Below are positions 16,523 through 23,811 of a stretch of DNA of 33,844 nucleotides, one piece after another. The stretch covers positions 1 to 33,844 of the forward strand of contig DASYYE010000529.1 in NCBI GenBank assembly GCA_035946955.1. The letters run 5' to 3'. Every line of letters starts with the position of its first letter. The first letter of the stretch is position 1. The stretch comes from DASYYE01 sp035946955 (GTDB lineage Bacteria > Actinomycetota > Actinomycetes > Streptosporangiales > Streptosporangiaceae). Under the pieces are notes generated by a model. That model was not told the origin of the DNA and did not search any database. It was given only the letters and a program-made list of their open reading frames with translations. The position numbers were made by a program, and so were the translations under genes.

Positions 16523-17999
16523 CGACTGGCCAGGCGTGGACAGGCAGGCCGGTTTCCGCGCACTGGAGATAGTGGTTGAACATGATGGCCAGCGCGCGCT
16601 GCCGGCCGTGGCGCCGCTCGGCTGCGGCGAGCGTGGCGCGCTGCCACGCGGCGCCTGTCCGCCCGGAGGCTGCCCTGGCTGAGATCACGCTGAGGAGGGT
16701 GTCCGCTTCGGCGGTTGTCACGCCGGCCTGGAGTAGCCCTTGTCGTGCCGCGGGCACCAGCTCGGTGACAAGTTCGCTGGCGGGAAGGGTTTTTGTTTGG
16801 TCTCGGTGCCCGGCTGGCCAGGTCAGCCGGGCGGACAGGCCGTGCTGGGCGGCGCGGTAGAACCCGTGGTCGGCCCGTTCGAACGGCAGGGCGTAGGTCC
16901 ATTGCTGGTCCTGGTGTGCCAGCCACAGGGTCAGCCCGATCAGGAAGGCGGCATTGGCGAGCATGTCGACGACGGTGGGGCCGACGGGCAGTGCCCGCAT
17001 CTCGATGCGCAGGTGCCCGCCTGACGCGGAGTCGTAGATGGCCCGGTTCCAGCGCCAGACGGTACCTTGGTGCAGCCTGAGCTCGTTCAGCGGCGGTGCC
17101 TGCGGTCCGGGGCCGCCGACCCGCGGACCCGGACCGCAGGGCACCGGCAGCAGCGGCTGGTACAGGCGGACGCTCTCGGTGAACAAGTCAAGCGCCTCGC
17201 CTCGCAGCCACCCGGTCCCCAGCGCCGTGCGGGCCGGCCGCCGACGTGGGCCCTGGGCCTGGCGGTCGTCGACGGACTGCTTGAACAGGGCGATGCGGGT
17301 TTCCTCCCAGAGCCGGTGACCCAGGAAGGTTGGCGAGTTGCCGGATACCGCCAGCGCGGGCACGGTGGCCAGCTGGGCCGCGTTGTAGGTGCGGGTGAAG
17401 TCGGCCGGATTGACCCGAAGGTGCACCTGGAACGAGCTGTTCGCCCCCTCCAGTGCGACATCCTCGCTAGTCAGCTCGAGCGGGTCCTGGCCCGCGATCC
17501 GGATACGAAACCGGTCCTGGCGCAACCGCCGCAAGCCACTGTCTAGCGCCCGATACCGCGGAACATCGGTCATGATGCCCGGGCCGAAGTCAGCGCGGGT
17601 CAGGGTAGGCAAGATGCCGATCAGCGCAAGCCGGCCCGCCTGGCTTCTGGCCGCTTGGGCCACGTGATCAAGCAGCACGTTCAGCTCGCCTCCGAGTGCG
17701 GCAAACGGCCGGCCAGCCAGCGGGACGGGTGAGGCGTTGAGCTCCAGGTTGAACCGGTCCAGCTCAACGGTGACCCGGGGATCGGCCACCGCGGCACGGA
17801 TAACCTGGTTACGCGGCAGCGGCCGGCCCGCGGAGTCGACGAGGAACAGTTCCAGCTCGGCACCGATTGTGGCCGGGCCGACGCCGAACCCGGGCCTGTC
17901 AAGCAACTGCCCTAGCGCGGACAGGCATTCGGTGAGCCGCCCGGCGAAGCGCAAGTGGTCACTGTCGTCGAACTCTTCTTGGTCTATGTCGGTTCCCAT
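16506..17999 (-). CDS. Glutamate-cysteine ligase family 2 (GCS2) protein
   Basis: Carboxylate-amine ligase-like enzyme, 497 residues. Seen: TIGAELELFLVDSAGRPL near the N-terminus (family E-x-E metal-binding stretch), VELDRFNLELNASPV, FQVHLRVNP, and HLRIEMRALPVGPT. The family forms gamma-glutamyl amides; actinobacteria mostly lack glutathione, so the product may be gamma-Glu-Cys (as in ergothioneine synthesis) or another gamma-glutamyl compound. ATG 17999 is chosen with TGAGG six bases upstream; GTG 18011 is possible. The start lies inside the end of the PPOX gene (41-bp overlap), so it is the third gene of a nitroreductase-PPOX-GCS2 operon. Confidence 0.85.
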   Translation of the reverse strand: MGTDIDQEEFDDSDHLRFAGRLTECLSALGQLLDRPGFGVGPATIGAELELFLVDSAGRPLPRNQVIRAAVADPRVTVELDRFNLELNASPVPLAGRPFAALGGELNVLLDHVAQAARSQAGRLALIGILPTLTRADFGPGIMTDVPRYRALDSGLRRLRQDRFRIRIAGQDPLELTSEDVALEGANSSFQVHLRVNPADFTRTYNAAQLATVPALAVSGNSPTFLGHRLWEETRIALFKQSVDDRQAQGPRRRPARTALGTGWLRGEALDLFTESVRLYQPLLPVPCGPGPRVGGPGPQAPPLNELRLHQGTVWRWNRAIYDSASGGHLRIEMRALPVGPTVVDMLANAAFLIGLTLWLAHQDQQWTYALPFERADHGFYRAAQHGLSARLTWPAGHRDQTKTLPASELVTELVPAARQGLLQAGVTTAEADTLLSVISARAASGRTGAAWQRATLAAAERRHGRQRALAIMFNHYLQCAETGLPVHAWPVVSKRE

Positions 18000-18489
18000 G
18001 GCCGGCCTCACTGTGACGAAAGGGACGTACGGCTTGGGCGGTGCCGCCCGGCACCGATACGGCGGGCACCCCGGGTGCGGAGATGCGCCGGCCTGTCAGC
18101 GTCGCTGGCAGGATGCGCACATAGTGGGCCTTAGCGCCCGGTGCCAACGGGTGCAGCGGCAGCTTGCGCAGGCGTGCAAGCTCCTCCGGGTCGGTGACCT
18201 CGACGGCCTCACCACGGACCACGACGCTCCAGCCGGTGCAGGTGGCTGGGTCGGCCCCGTCGATCTCGAACGCGACCCGGCTGCCCCTGGCCGCAGCGTC
18301 CAGCTTGGTTCCTTCGTCAGTGCGGAGCACCACCATGTGACGGTCGAGGACGAAGTTGACAGGAAACACCACAGGTCCGAGGTCATCGACGACAGCCACC
18401 CGGCCGAGCTGCTCCCGGGCCAGCAGCTCGAAGCACTCGCGCTTGGTGAGTTCCTGCCATCGGCCCGGGCGGCCCCGCCGTTCATCCAT
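17959..18489 (-). CDS. PPOX split-barrel protein
   Basis: 176 residues. One PPOX domain: LLAREQLGRVAVVDDLGPVVFPVNFVLD, VAFEIDGADPATCTGWSVVVRGEAVEV, YVRILPATLTGRRI, followed by a basic tail (RHRPRRVRRQ) encoded where it overlaps the GCS2 gene. Probably binds FMN, F420 or heme. ATG 18489 overlaps the end of the nitroreductase gene by 8 bp; a TTG at 18501 is less likely. Third PPOX protein in the window, related in layout to those at 9197-9859 and 9828-10328. Confidence 0.88.
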   Translation of the reverse strand: MDERRGRPGRWQELTKRECFELLAREQLGRVAVVDDLGPVVFPVNFVLDRHMVVLRTDEGTKLDAAARGSRVAFEIDGADPATCTGWSVVVRGEAVEVTDPEELARLRKLPLHPLAPGAKAHYVRILPATLTGRRISAPGVPAVSVPGGTAQAVRPFRHSEAGHGNRHRPRRVRRQ

Positions 18490-19573
18490 GGCTACCGCCA
18501 AGGTGTCCGCCGCCTCCGGACAAGACGTCCCCGGGTGGCCGCCGGACGCTGGCCGCCGCCTGGGTCACCGCCCCGAACCTGAGCACCAACTGCGGGTAGG
18601 CGCCGTCACTGACCCGCGTCCGGATGGACTCGCGGAGCCAGCGCAGCTCAAGCGGCTGGGTGTGCAGTGCGGCCGCGACCCCAAATGCGCTGGCGGTGAG
18701 CAGGATCCGCTGCAGGGCCTGCCCGGCGTTGACCCAGTCCCCGGGACGGTCATGGGCGGTGGTGAGCACGCCCACGACTCCGGCGGACCGGAAATGCGGC
18801 GTGGTGCTGAGCGGTGGCAGGCCCCACCCACGGCCGCAGGCGAAGTCCCGGCCGGGGAAGTCCGGGTCGGTGTGCTCGGCCCGCGCCGGGTAGGCGGTCG
18901 GCGGCACGCCGTCGGCCCGTGCACTGCCCGGTGCCGGAGCCCACCGGGCCAGATCCCGGACCAATGCGCTGTCCTGCCGCTGGCAGCGTTCCGCGGTCGC
19001 GACAGCCGCCGCCAGCGCCGCCCGCTGCCCGTCGTCGGCGACGATGCGCAGCATCGCCCCATGCCTGGCGGCACCCTCACGCAGCGCCGCGAGCAGCCCC
19101 GGCGGCAGCGGCACCAGGTCGAACCCGCCGCGGTGCGTCCTCCGCTGCCGCACCTGCCCGAACAGCTGCCGCTCGAACTCCGTGACGGCCGCCCGCCGCC
19201 CCCAGCACACATGGGCGACCAGCAGCGGCTGGCCCGCATCGGGCAGGGCGGATGTCTCCGGGATGTAGCCGAGTGACCGCAGCGCCAGCCGGGCTGTGAA
19301 CAGCGCCGCGCCGCAACTGATCATCATCTCCCGGCCGTCAGGGTCGGCCACGTGCAACTGCCGCCCGGCGTCGGCATGCAGGCTGAACTGCTGCCCGTCG
19401 GCGGTGAACCGCCAGGGCTGCGTGTTGTGTACCGAAGGCGCCCACACCGCCGCCGTCACCACGTAGCTGGCGATCTCATCCGCGCTCAGCGGCGCTGGAC
19501 ATGCGGGCTGCTTGTCAGGCAGCGGCGGGGCGCCCGTGGCTTCTCGTAGGCGAGGCGGCCATATGTCAGGCAT
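18482..19573 (-). CDS. Acg-type nitroreductase family protein
   Basis: 363 residues, related to the Acg (Rv2032) family of the mycobacterial dormancy regulon. Seen: the family motif AVWAPSVHNTQPWRF (about 43-57), SCGAALFTARLALRSLG, RRTHRG, and NAGQALQRILLTASAFGVAAALHTQP, as in two-repeat Acg proteins with a nitroreductase fold. Acg of M. tuberculosis binds FMN but lacks ordinary nitroreductase activity; whether that holds here is unknown. ATG 19573 has only a weak ribosome site (CTGGCAG). First gene of the operon with PPOX and GCS2; a DosR-box-like site lies 58 bp upstream. Confidence 0.88.
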   Translation of the reverse strand: MPDIWPPRLREATGAPPLPDKQPACPAPLSADEIASYVVTAAVWAPSVHNTQPWRFTADGQQFSLHADAGRQLHVADPDGREMMISCGAALFTARLALRSLGYIPETSALPDAGQPLLVAHVCWGRRAAVTEFERQLFGQVRQRRTHRGGFDLVPLPPGLLAALREGAARHGAMLRIVADDGQRAALAAAVATAERCQRQDSALVRDLARWAPAPGSARADGVPPTAYPARAEHTDPDFPGRDFACGRGWGLPPLSTTPHFRSAGVVGVLTTAHDRPGDWVNAGQALQRILLTASAFGVAAALHTQPLELRWLRESIRTRVSDGAYPQLVLRFGAVTQAAASVRRPPGDVLSGGGGHLGGSHG

Positions 19574-19630
19574 GCTGCCAGTTCACATCTGCACAGCGGG
19601 CCGGTACAGGTCCGAATGTCCGCCTGTCGT

Positions 19631-19644
19631 GGGACGTTCGCCCG
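19631..19644. promoter_or_regulatory. DosR-box-like site upstream of nitroreductase 1
   Basis: GGGACGTTCGCCCG matches 10 of 14 positions of the DosR central motif, including GGGAC and the TT centre. It lies 58 bp upstream of the nitroreductase start and 273 bp upstream of the USP start, so it most likely serves the minus-strand operon. Confidence 0.55.
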
Positions 19645-19857
19645 CCCCGGTAGCCGCCCAGCGACCCTGCTGACAGAAATCGAACCGCTGAGGCCTGGGC
19701 AAAGCAAGGACCTTCAGCACCTGGGAGCCGACGTTGGCCTCTGACCACGCATCTGCCGTGGTGAGACCGTGGAGGCGGTAGAAAACCGACCCGATAGGAA
19801 AGGGAAGAAGGCGGGGCGGTGGTGGCCGTCAACGCCCTCGTGGGAACCCGGATATAG

Positions 19858-19896
19858 CCCCGAATCGGGGAACTAATAGTGCCGCCGAGGCGGCAC
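19858..19896 (+). promoter_or_regulatory. Three overlapping palindromes upstream of USP
   Basis: CCCCGA-A-TCGGGG (19858-19870), GGAACTA-A-TAGTGCC (19869-19883, one mismatched pair) and GTGCCGCC-GA-GGCGGCAC (19879-19896) overlap end to end just before the ribosome site of the USP gene. The middle one resembles a DosR half-site pair (ACT..AGT) with one extra central base. The last could form an RNA hairpin in the leader. Confidence 0.5.
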
Positions 19897-19916
19897 GGAC
19901 GAAATGGAGGCAAGTC

Positions 19917-20360
19917 ATGCGAACTATCACCGTGGGGGTGGATGGGTCAGCCCACGCCCACTACGCGCTGGAATGGGCGGTAGGTGAGGCGGCGGCGCAC
20001 CACGCCACACTCAATGTGGTGACCGTCAACCCGGTTGCCGTGAGCCAGTGGACTCAGCAGCCGATCAGCTACCCAGCCGACGAGCGCGCACTTGCGGACG
20101 CACGCGATGCCGCGACAGACGCCCTGAACAAGCTCATCGCTGAGCGTGGTGGGCCCCAGCCAGCATCGGTGTCTGTCATGGCGGTCAACGGGAACGTCGT
20201 ATCGGAACTGCTGAACGCGTCACGTGACAGTGACCTTCTCGTAGTCGGGTCGCGGGGCGGCGGCGGGTTCAGCCGGCTGTCGCTGGGTTCGGTGAGCGGC
20301 CAGATCGTGCACCACGCGCGGTGCCCGGTGGTTGTCGTCCCGCATGGACGCGAGGAATGA
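19917..20360 (+). CDS. Universal stress protein, single domain
   Basis: 147 residues, a minimal Usp domain. ITVGVDGSAHAHYALEWAV at the N-terminus and GSRGGGGFSRLSLGSVSGQIVHHARCPVVVVP at the C-terminus keep the complete ATP-binding pattern. Probably cytosolic and dimeric, as in the family. ATG 19917 follows GGAGG by six bases. The gene appears to be its own unit: palindromes lie upstream and a strong hairpin 18 bp after its stop. Confidence 0.94.
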   Translation: MRTITVGVDGSAHAHYALEWAVGEAAAHHATLNVVTVNPVAVSQWTQQPISYPADERALADARDAATDALNKLIAERGGPQPASVSVMAVNGNVVSELLNASRDSDLLVVGSRGGGGFSRLSLGSVSGQIVHHARCPVVVVPHGREE

Positions 20361-20378
20361 CCATATTGCCGCGGCAAC

Positions 20379-20423
20379 AAATGGTTGAGCGGTGAGCGTG
20401 ATTGGCTCACCGCTCAACCATTT
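20379..20423. terminator. Perfect 19-bp stem hairpin after USP
   Basis: Arm AAATGGTTGAGCGGTGAGC (20379-20397), 7-nt loop GTGATTG, perfectly complementary arm 20405-20423. It begins 18 bp after the USP stop. The stem is unusually long and less GC-rich than its surroundings; the AAA/TTT ends can act as an A- and T-flank, so termination in either direction is possible. Confidence 0.75.
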
Positions 20424-20432
20424 GAACTACGC

Positions 20433-20446
20433 ATGACCAAGGTCCC
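20433..20446 (-). promoter_or_regulatory. DosR-box-like site upstream of CBS-BON operon
   Basis: On the minus strand GGGACCTTGGTCAT matches 10 of 14 positions of the DosR central motif (GGAC/GGTC with central TT). It lies 88 bp upstream of the CBS-BON start, between the hairpin and the gene. Confidence 0.5.
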
Positions 20447-20533
20447 CCGGAGCCGGGACGCAGCGCCATAGTGCGGGCCGGAGCCGAAGGCGAGGCTTGA
20501 GAGTAGGTATGAAACCTTGGGAGGTGAGCGGAG

Positions 20534-21469
20534 ATGGCTCGGACAGACATCCACCTTGACGCGATGCTCCGGCACCTGGGTGCTGCCTATTATGAGTCCC
20601 TCCAGGGCAGGGCCACGCGCGCCGATGTCAACCGGGCGCTCGACACTGTGGAAGAGCACCTGAAGGGGCTGGACCAGGCCGGGCATGGGGTCACGCCTGC
20701 CCCGGCCGGGAGGCGCCGCCCACGCGCCGCGGGCGAACGGCACCACTCAGGGCGGTGGCAGCGGCGGGTGCGTGACGTCATGACCACGTCGGTGGTGACG
20801 GTGGACCGCCTCACCCCCTACAAGGAGATCACCCGTCTGCTGGCCGAGCGCCGGATCAGCGGGGTGCCGGTGCTGGCGATGGGCCAGCATGTGGTCGGTG
20901 TGGTGACCGAGGCTGACCTGCTGGTCGTGGAGGCCGAGGACACCCGCCGCGCCCGGATGCGTGGCGGCCGGCGCTTCCGCTGGCCCACACGTCAGCCAGC
21001 GAAGTGGGGACTGACCGCAGGCGAGTTGATGACCACACCGCCGGTGACGATCCACCCCGACGCGACGGTCTCGGGTGCGGCGCGGGTGATGAACTCGCAC
21101 CACGTACGGCGGCTGCCGGTGGTGGACCCGGCCGGCAAGCTGCTCGGGGTCATCAGTCGGCGAGACCTGCTGAGTGTGTTCCTGCGGCCAGACACTGAGA
21201 TCACCGAGAACGTCCAGAACCTGCTGGATGACGTCCTGCGGGGCGAGGCAGCCGGTATCTCGGCCGTGGTGCGCAATGGGGTGGTGGTCCTGAACCAGCG
21301 GTCCGAAGCCCCGGTGGACCGGGAGATGACCGCCATGGCGGTCCGCCTCATCTGGAACGTTGACGGCGTCGTTGACGTGGTGACCAGGATCGTCGAGCAC
21401 CGTCCCAGCGAACCGGAGCAGGCCACCCCACCCCGGAGTCCGGTGCCCGCTGCCCCCGGACCGAAATAG
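20534..21469 (+). CDS. CBS-pair and BON domain protein
   Basis: 311 residues. A short helical N-terminus (AYYESLQGRATRADVNRALDTVEEHL) and a basic linker lead to two CBS motifs (VRDVMTTSVVTVDRLTPYKE..RISGVPVLAMGQHVVGVVTEADLL, about 79-135; AGELMTTPPVTIHPDATVSGAARVM..RLPVVDPAGKLLGVISRRDLL, about 160-215), then a BON-like domain (about 220-290). CBS pairs bind adenine nucleotides and act as energy sensors; CBS proteins such as Hrp1 belong to the DosR regulon. GGGAGG lies nine bases before the ATG. A USP gene follows 14 bp downstream. Confidence 0.92.
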   Translation: MARTDIHLDAMLRHLGAAYYESLQGRATRADVNRALDTVEEHLKGLDQAGHGVTPAPAGRRRPRAAGERHHSGRWQRRVRDVMTTSVVTVDRLTPYKEITRLLAERRISGVPVLAMGQHVVGVVTEADLLVVEAEDTRRARMRGGRRFRWPTRQPAKWGLTAGELMTTPPVTIHPDATVSGAARVMNSHHVRRLPVVDPAGKLLGVISRRDLLSVFLRPDTEITENVQNLLDDVLRGEAAGISAVVRNGVVVLNQRSEAPVDREMTAMAVRLIWNVDGVVDVVTRIVEHRPSEPEQATPPRSPVPAAPGPK

Positions 21470-21483
21470 CGTGGGCACCCCCC

Positions 21484-22023
21484 ATGGACAGGGATCTGAG
21501 TGAGCAGCGCATCGTGGCCGGGATGCACCGGTCAGCGGCGTCACTGGCCGCCTTGCGGTGGGCCGTCCGGGAGGCGTCTCTGCGCGACGCGCGGCTGGAT
21601 GTGGTCCACGCCTGGGAGGACCGGGCCAAGATCATGGCTCCCTACGCCGCGTATGCTGCGCTGGCCGGCTATGACATCGAGGACCGCGACGAGGCTGCCG
21701 CCGAGTTGCGCGAGGCAGCATGGGCCGTCCTGGGCGGCCCGCTACCTGACACGGTGACCCTCAAGGTGGTCGAAGGACCGGCCGCCCGGGTGCTGATCGA
21801 GCAGGCCACCGGAGCGGACCTGCTGGTGCTCGGCGGCGGCAGTGACCCTGGGCGCGGCAGCGCCGGTGCGGTCGCACAGGCATGCCTGCGTCACGCCCCC
21901 TGCCCGGTGACGGTGGTCTGCGGGGACGTAGCGGCCCAGCCGTTGCCTCCCCTGTCCCGCGCTGTCGGCCATGGCCGTCCCGTCCGGACACATGGCCGTC
22001 CCGTCCGGACGCCCAGCGGCTGA
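21484..22023 (+). CDS. Degenerate universal stress protein
   Basis: 179 residues with a Usp fold pattern but poor ATP motifs. The N-terminal strand reads RIVAGMHRSAASLAALRWAV: the usual V-D-G-S is M-H-R-S, so the ATP-contacting Asp is gone. The C-terminal loop reads LVLGGGSDPGRGSAGAVAQACLRHAPCPVTVV, shortened against the usual pattern. It ends in a repeat-encoded tail (GRPVRTHGRPVRTPSG). The ATG at 21484 has no good ribosome site, so translation may depend on the CBS-BON gene 14 bp upstream. Likely a non-ATP-binding USP. Confidence 0.85.
   Translation: MDRDLSEQRIVAGMHRSAASLAALRWAVREASLRDARLDVVHAWEDRAKIMAPYAAYAALAGYDIEDRDEAAAELREAAWAVLGGPLPDTVTLKVVEGPAARVLIEQATGADLLVLGGGSDPGRGSAGAVAQACLRHAPCPVTVVCGDVAAQPLPPLSRAVGHGRPVRTHGRPVRTPSG
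21970..22010 (+). repeat. Two 20-bp direct repeats, period 21 bp
   Basis: CATGGCCGTCCCGTCCGGAC occurs at 21970-21989 and 21991-22010. The 21-bp period keeps the frame and encodes the repeated H-G-R-P-V-R-T tail of the USP; a seven-codon duplication by slippage is the simple explanation. Confidence 0.85.
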
Positions 22024-22040
22024 GATGGGCTGGGGTTGCG

Positions 22041-22661
22041 ATGAGACTGTGGAGGCCAAGCCGGACGGCGCAGGAGGGCGGCCGGCTGCGGTGGTGGCTG
22101 TGGCCCGATCGTAACCCGCTGCGGCGGCGCACTGACCGGGCGGAAGCGTGCATCTTCGCGGGCATGCTCATGGTGTTCCTGGTGGGAGCGCCGATGGCCA
22201 CCTACGCGGCCGCCCGTTCGATGTACGACTCCGGCATGCGCACCCAGCTCACCGAGCAGGAGACCTGGCACCGGGTTCCGGCGGTCCTGCTCGCCAAAGT
22301 ACCGGCACTGGACTGTTCACCGTTCCCCGGTGGCTGCAGCCAACAGGAGGCGGTGCGTGCCCGGTGGCGCGCACCGGACGGTGCGGTGCGCACCGGGCAG
22401 GTGCTTGCGCCAGCGGGTATGGCCGCGGGGAGCACCATCGCGGTGTGGTCGGACGCCGATGGAGCGCCCACGGGTCCGCCGTTGACACACCGGTTGGTGG
22501 TTGGCCAGACCATCCTCACCATAGTGACGGTCCCTCTCCTGCTCGTTTGTGTGTTTTGGTGCGCTGGGGCGGGAGCGCACGACTTCGCCCAGCGGCGCCG
22601 GATAGCTGCCTGGGACGCGGACTGGCGGGTCACCGGCCCACGGTGGACCGCGCGTCGTTGA
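22041..22661 (+). CDS. Rv1733c-like two-span membrane protein
   Basis: 206 residues. The layout is that of Rv1733c, a DosR-regulon membrane protein of M. tuberculosis with unknown function: a basic N-terminus with NPLRRRTDRAEA (25-36), a first membrane span (about 37-58), an extracytoplasmic domain with RARWRAPDGAVRTGQV and GSTIAVWSDADG, and a second span (about 152-177). Two Cys (92, 99) in the outer domain could pair. ATG 22041 is chosen 18 bp after the USP stop; the ribosome site is weak. Third gene of the CBS-BON operon. Confidence 0.85.
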   Translation: MRLWRPSRTAQEGGRLRWWLWPDRNPLRRRTDRAEACIFAGMLMVFLVGAPMATYAAARSMYDSGMRTQLTEQETWHRVPAVLLAKVPALDCSPFPGGCSQQEAVRARWRAPDGAVRTGQVLAPAGMAAGSTIAVWSDADGAPTGPPLTHRLVVGQTILTIVTVPLLLVCVFWCAGAGAHDFAQRRRIAAWDADWRVTGPRWTARR

Positions 22662-22745
22662 GCACGGCGGCACGTGGAGCTCATCGGCCGGTACCAGATG
22701 TGCTGACACCCGGGTGGGGGAGCGGCTGAGCGTTGCGACCGCGGC

Positions 22746-22946
22746 CTATCGCGAGAACAGGTGCAGGCCCAGCCAGGCCCACCAGGCGACCACGGCGATC
22801 CGCCCGGTGCGGCTGTGCATGAGCCGGGAGAACACCGCACCCATCGTGGGGATCCGGGATCCGCGACGATGCGCTGCGAGGTTCAGTCCTATCCCCGCGA
22901 CGGCGAATGCCAGGAAACCCGCGACTGTGATGACGTGGCTGGTCAT
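22746..22946 (-). CDS. Small membrane protein, DUF6186-like
   Basis: 66 residues with two hydrophobic segments: HVITVAGFLAFAVAGIGLNL and IAVVAWWAWLGLHLF, separated by a basic loop (AHRRGSRIPTMGAVFSRLMHSRTGR). It resembles the DUF6186 family of small actinobacterial membrane proteins; function unknown. The ATG at 22946 overlaps the stop of the upstream membrane protein gene by 4 bp (ATGA). The longer open frame to 23711 runs antiparallel within the upstream gene and is not real. Confidence 0.75.
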   Translation of the reverse strand: MTSHVITVAGFLAFAVAGIGLNLAAHRRGSRIPTMGAVFSRLMHSRTGRIAVVAWWAWLGLHLFSR

Positions 22947-23578
22947 CGTCGGGCCAGGTACCAGCCGAGGGCCAGCCATGCGAACAGCACGCTGGCGCGG
23001 CCGGGCACCGACGCGAGTACCGGGTCCATGAGGTTGCTCAGTGTCGGGTGGGCGTAGGAGTTGGTGGTCAGCGCTGGCTGGAGGAACAGGGCCGTGAGCT
23101 CCCACCCGGCTGCGCCGACCAACACCGCCGTCCACGCGCTCACCCCGACCCAGCCCAGCTTCTTGGGTGGGTCGGTGGACCCTGCCGAGACCACCCACGC
23201 GGCCAGCACGGCCACCGCTGCGACGGCGGTCACCGAGATCGTGGCCGGCCATGAATAGCGCTTCAGCAACCCCACCGACACCGCGAACACCAGGCCCGCG
23301 ACCACTGCGGGCAGCAGCAACCGGTCCATCACCGCCCGGCGCCGCTCGACCGGCATGCCGGGGGCCAGCGGCGGGCGGCCGCGGCTGCGTGCATGGTCCC
23401 ATACCAGTGCCAGCCCGACCACGCCCAGGTACCCAGCCCGCACGGTGTCGCCGGTCAGGTAGGAGAACACCGCAGCGATAAGGAATGTGAAGACCACCGG
23501 GTGCACGACCGCCAGGACACCCGCTGCCAGCGGGCGGCGTGTCGCGACCGGTGGGTCTCGTGTTTCGGGCGTGATCAT
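22943..23578 (-). CDS. Polytopic membrane protein, unknown function
   Basis: 211 residues with about five hydrophobic segments (for example VLAVVHPVVFTFLIAAVFSYL, LLLPAVVAGLVFAVSVGLL, ATISVTAVAAVAVLAAWVV, VSAWTAVLVGAAGWELTALFL, ASVLFAWLALGWYLA). I do not recognise the family. A His-Pro in the first span and LTTNSYAHPTLSNLMDPVLASVPGRASVL near the end stand out. ATG 23578 has no clear ribosome site. It forms a two-gene unit with the small membrane protein by a 4-bp overlap. An inverted repeat lies 29-60 bp upstream. Confidence 0.75.
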   Translation of the reverse strand: MITPETRDPPVATRRPLAAGVLAVVHPVVFTFLIAAVFSYLTGDTVRAGYLGVVGLALVWDHARSRGRPPLAPGMPVERRRAVMDRLLLPAVVAGLVFAVSVGLLKRYSWPATISVTAVAAVAVLAAWVVSAGSTDPPKKLGWVGVSAWTAVLVGAAGWELTALFLQPALTTNSYAHPTLSNLMDPVLASVPGRASVLFAWLALGWYLARR

Positions 23579-23606
23579 GGCTGGACGGTACTCCTGGCGG
23601 CCTTGT

Positions 23607-23638
23607 GGGCCAAGGGCCTGGTCTCAAGTGCTTGGCCC
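23607..23638. repeat. Inverted repeat GGGCCAAG / CTTGGCCC
   Basis: 8-bp arms (23607-23614 and 23631-23638) with a 16-bp spacer, 29 bp upstream of the membrane protein start. The GGCCAA/TTGGCC arms recall the inverted repeat at 9109-9127, but the spacing differs. Possible operator. Confidence 0.35.
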
Positions 23639-23703
23639 TACTACCTGGCCCTGGAGCGGAGAGCATAAGAACATGACAGGCGAGGCGGTAAGGGGAGCGT
23701 TGG

Positions 23704-23811
23704 ATGAGCACCAGTGACGCGGTGGTGATAGACAGGCAGGCCGTCCGGAACTACGACCCTTGCATCTCCTGCGCAGCCCACTTCCTGGACCTGCACGTGG
23801 ACCGGGCATGA
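23704..23811 (+). pseudogene. C-terminal remnant of [NiFe]-hydrogenase large subunit
   Basis: 35-codon frame that reads as the end of a hydrogenase large subunit: VRNYDPCISCAAHFLDLHVDR. D-P-C-x-x-C-x-x-H holds the last two Ni-Fe ligand cysteines, and cleavage by the maturation protease occurs after the His. Everything upstream of the motif is missing; in-frame stops occur at 23674 and 23689. AAGGGGAG lies six bases before the ATG, so a 35-residue peptide could be made. The stop overlaps the start of the maturation protease gene by 4 bp (ATGA), the arrangement expected at the end of an intact hydrogenase operon. Confidence 0.85.

Larger units (their letters stand above)
19574..19916. other. 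343-bp divergent intergenic region
   Basis: Separates the nitroreductase operon from the USP gene. It holds a DosR-box-like site near the nitroreductase end and a cluster of palindromes near the USP end (separate entries). No convincing open frame or RNA gene is seen in the middle. Confidence 0.7.

Noticed and set aside
19708..19721. GGACCTTCAGCACC as a further DosR-like site
   Set aside because: The half sites are two bases too far apart and the right arm does not match.
22746..23711. 321-codon minus-strand frame as one long gene
   Set aside because: Most of it overlaps the better-supported membrane protein gene in another frame of the same strand; only its last 66 codons look like a protein, with a start overlapping the previous stop.
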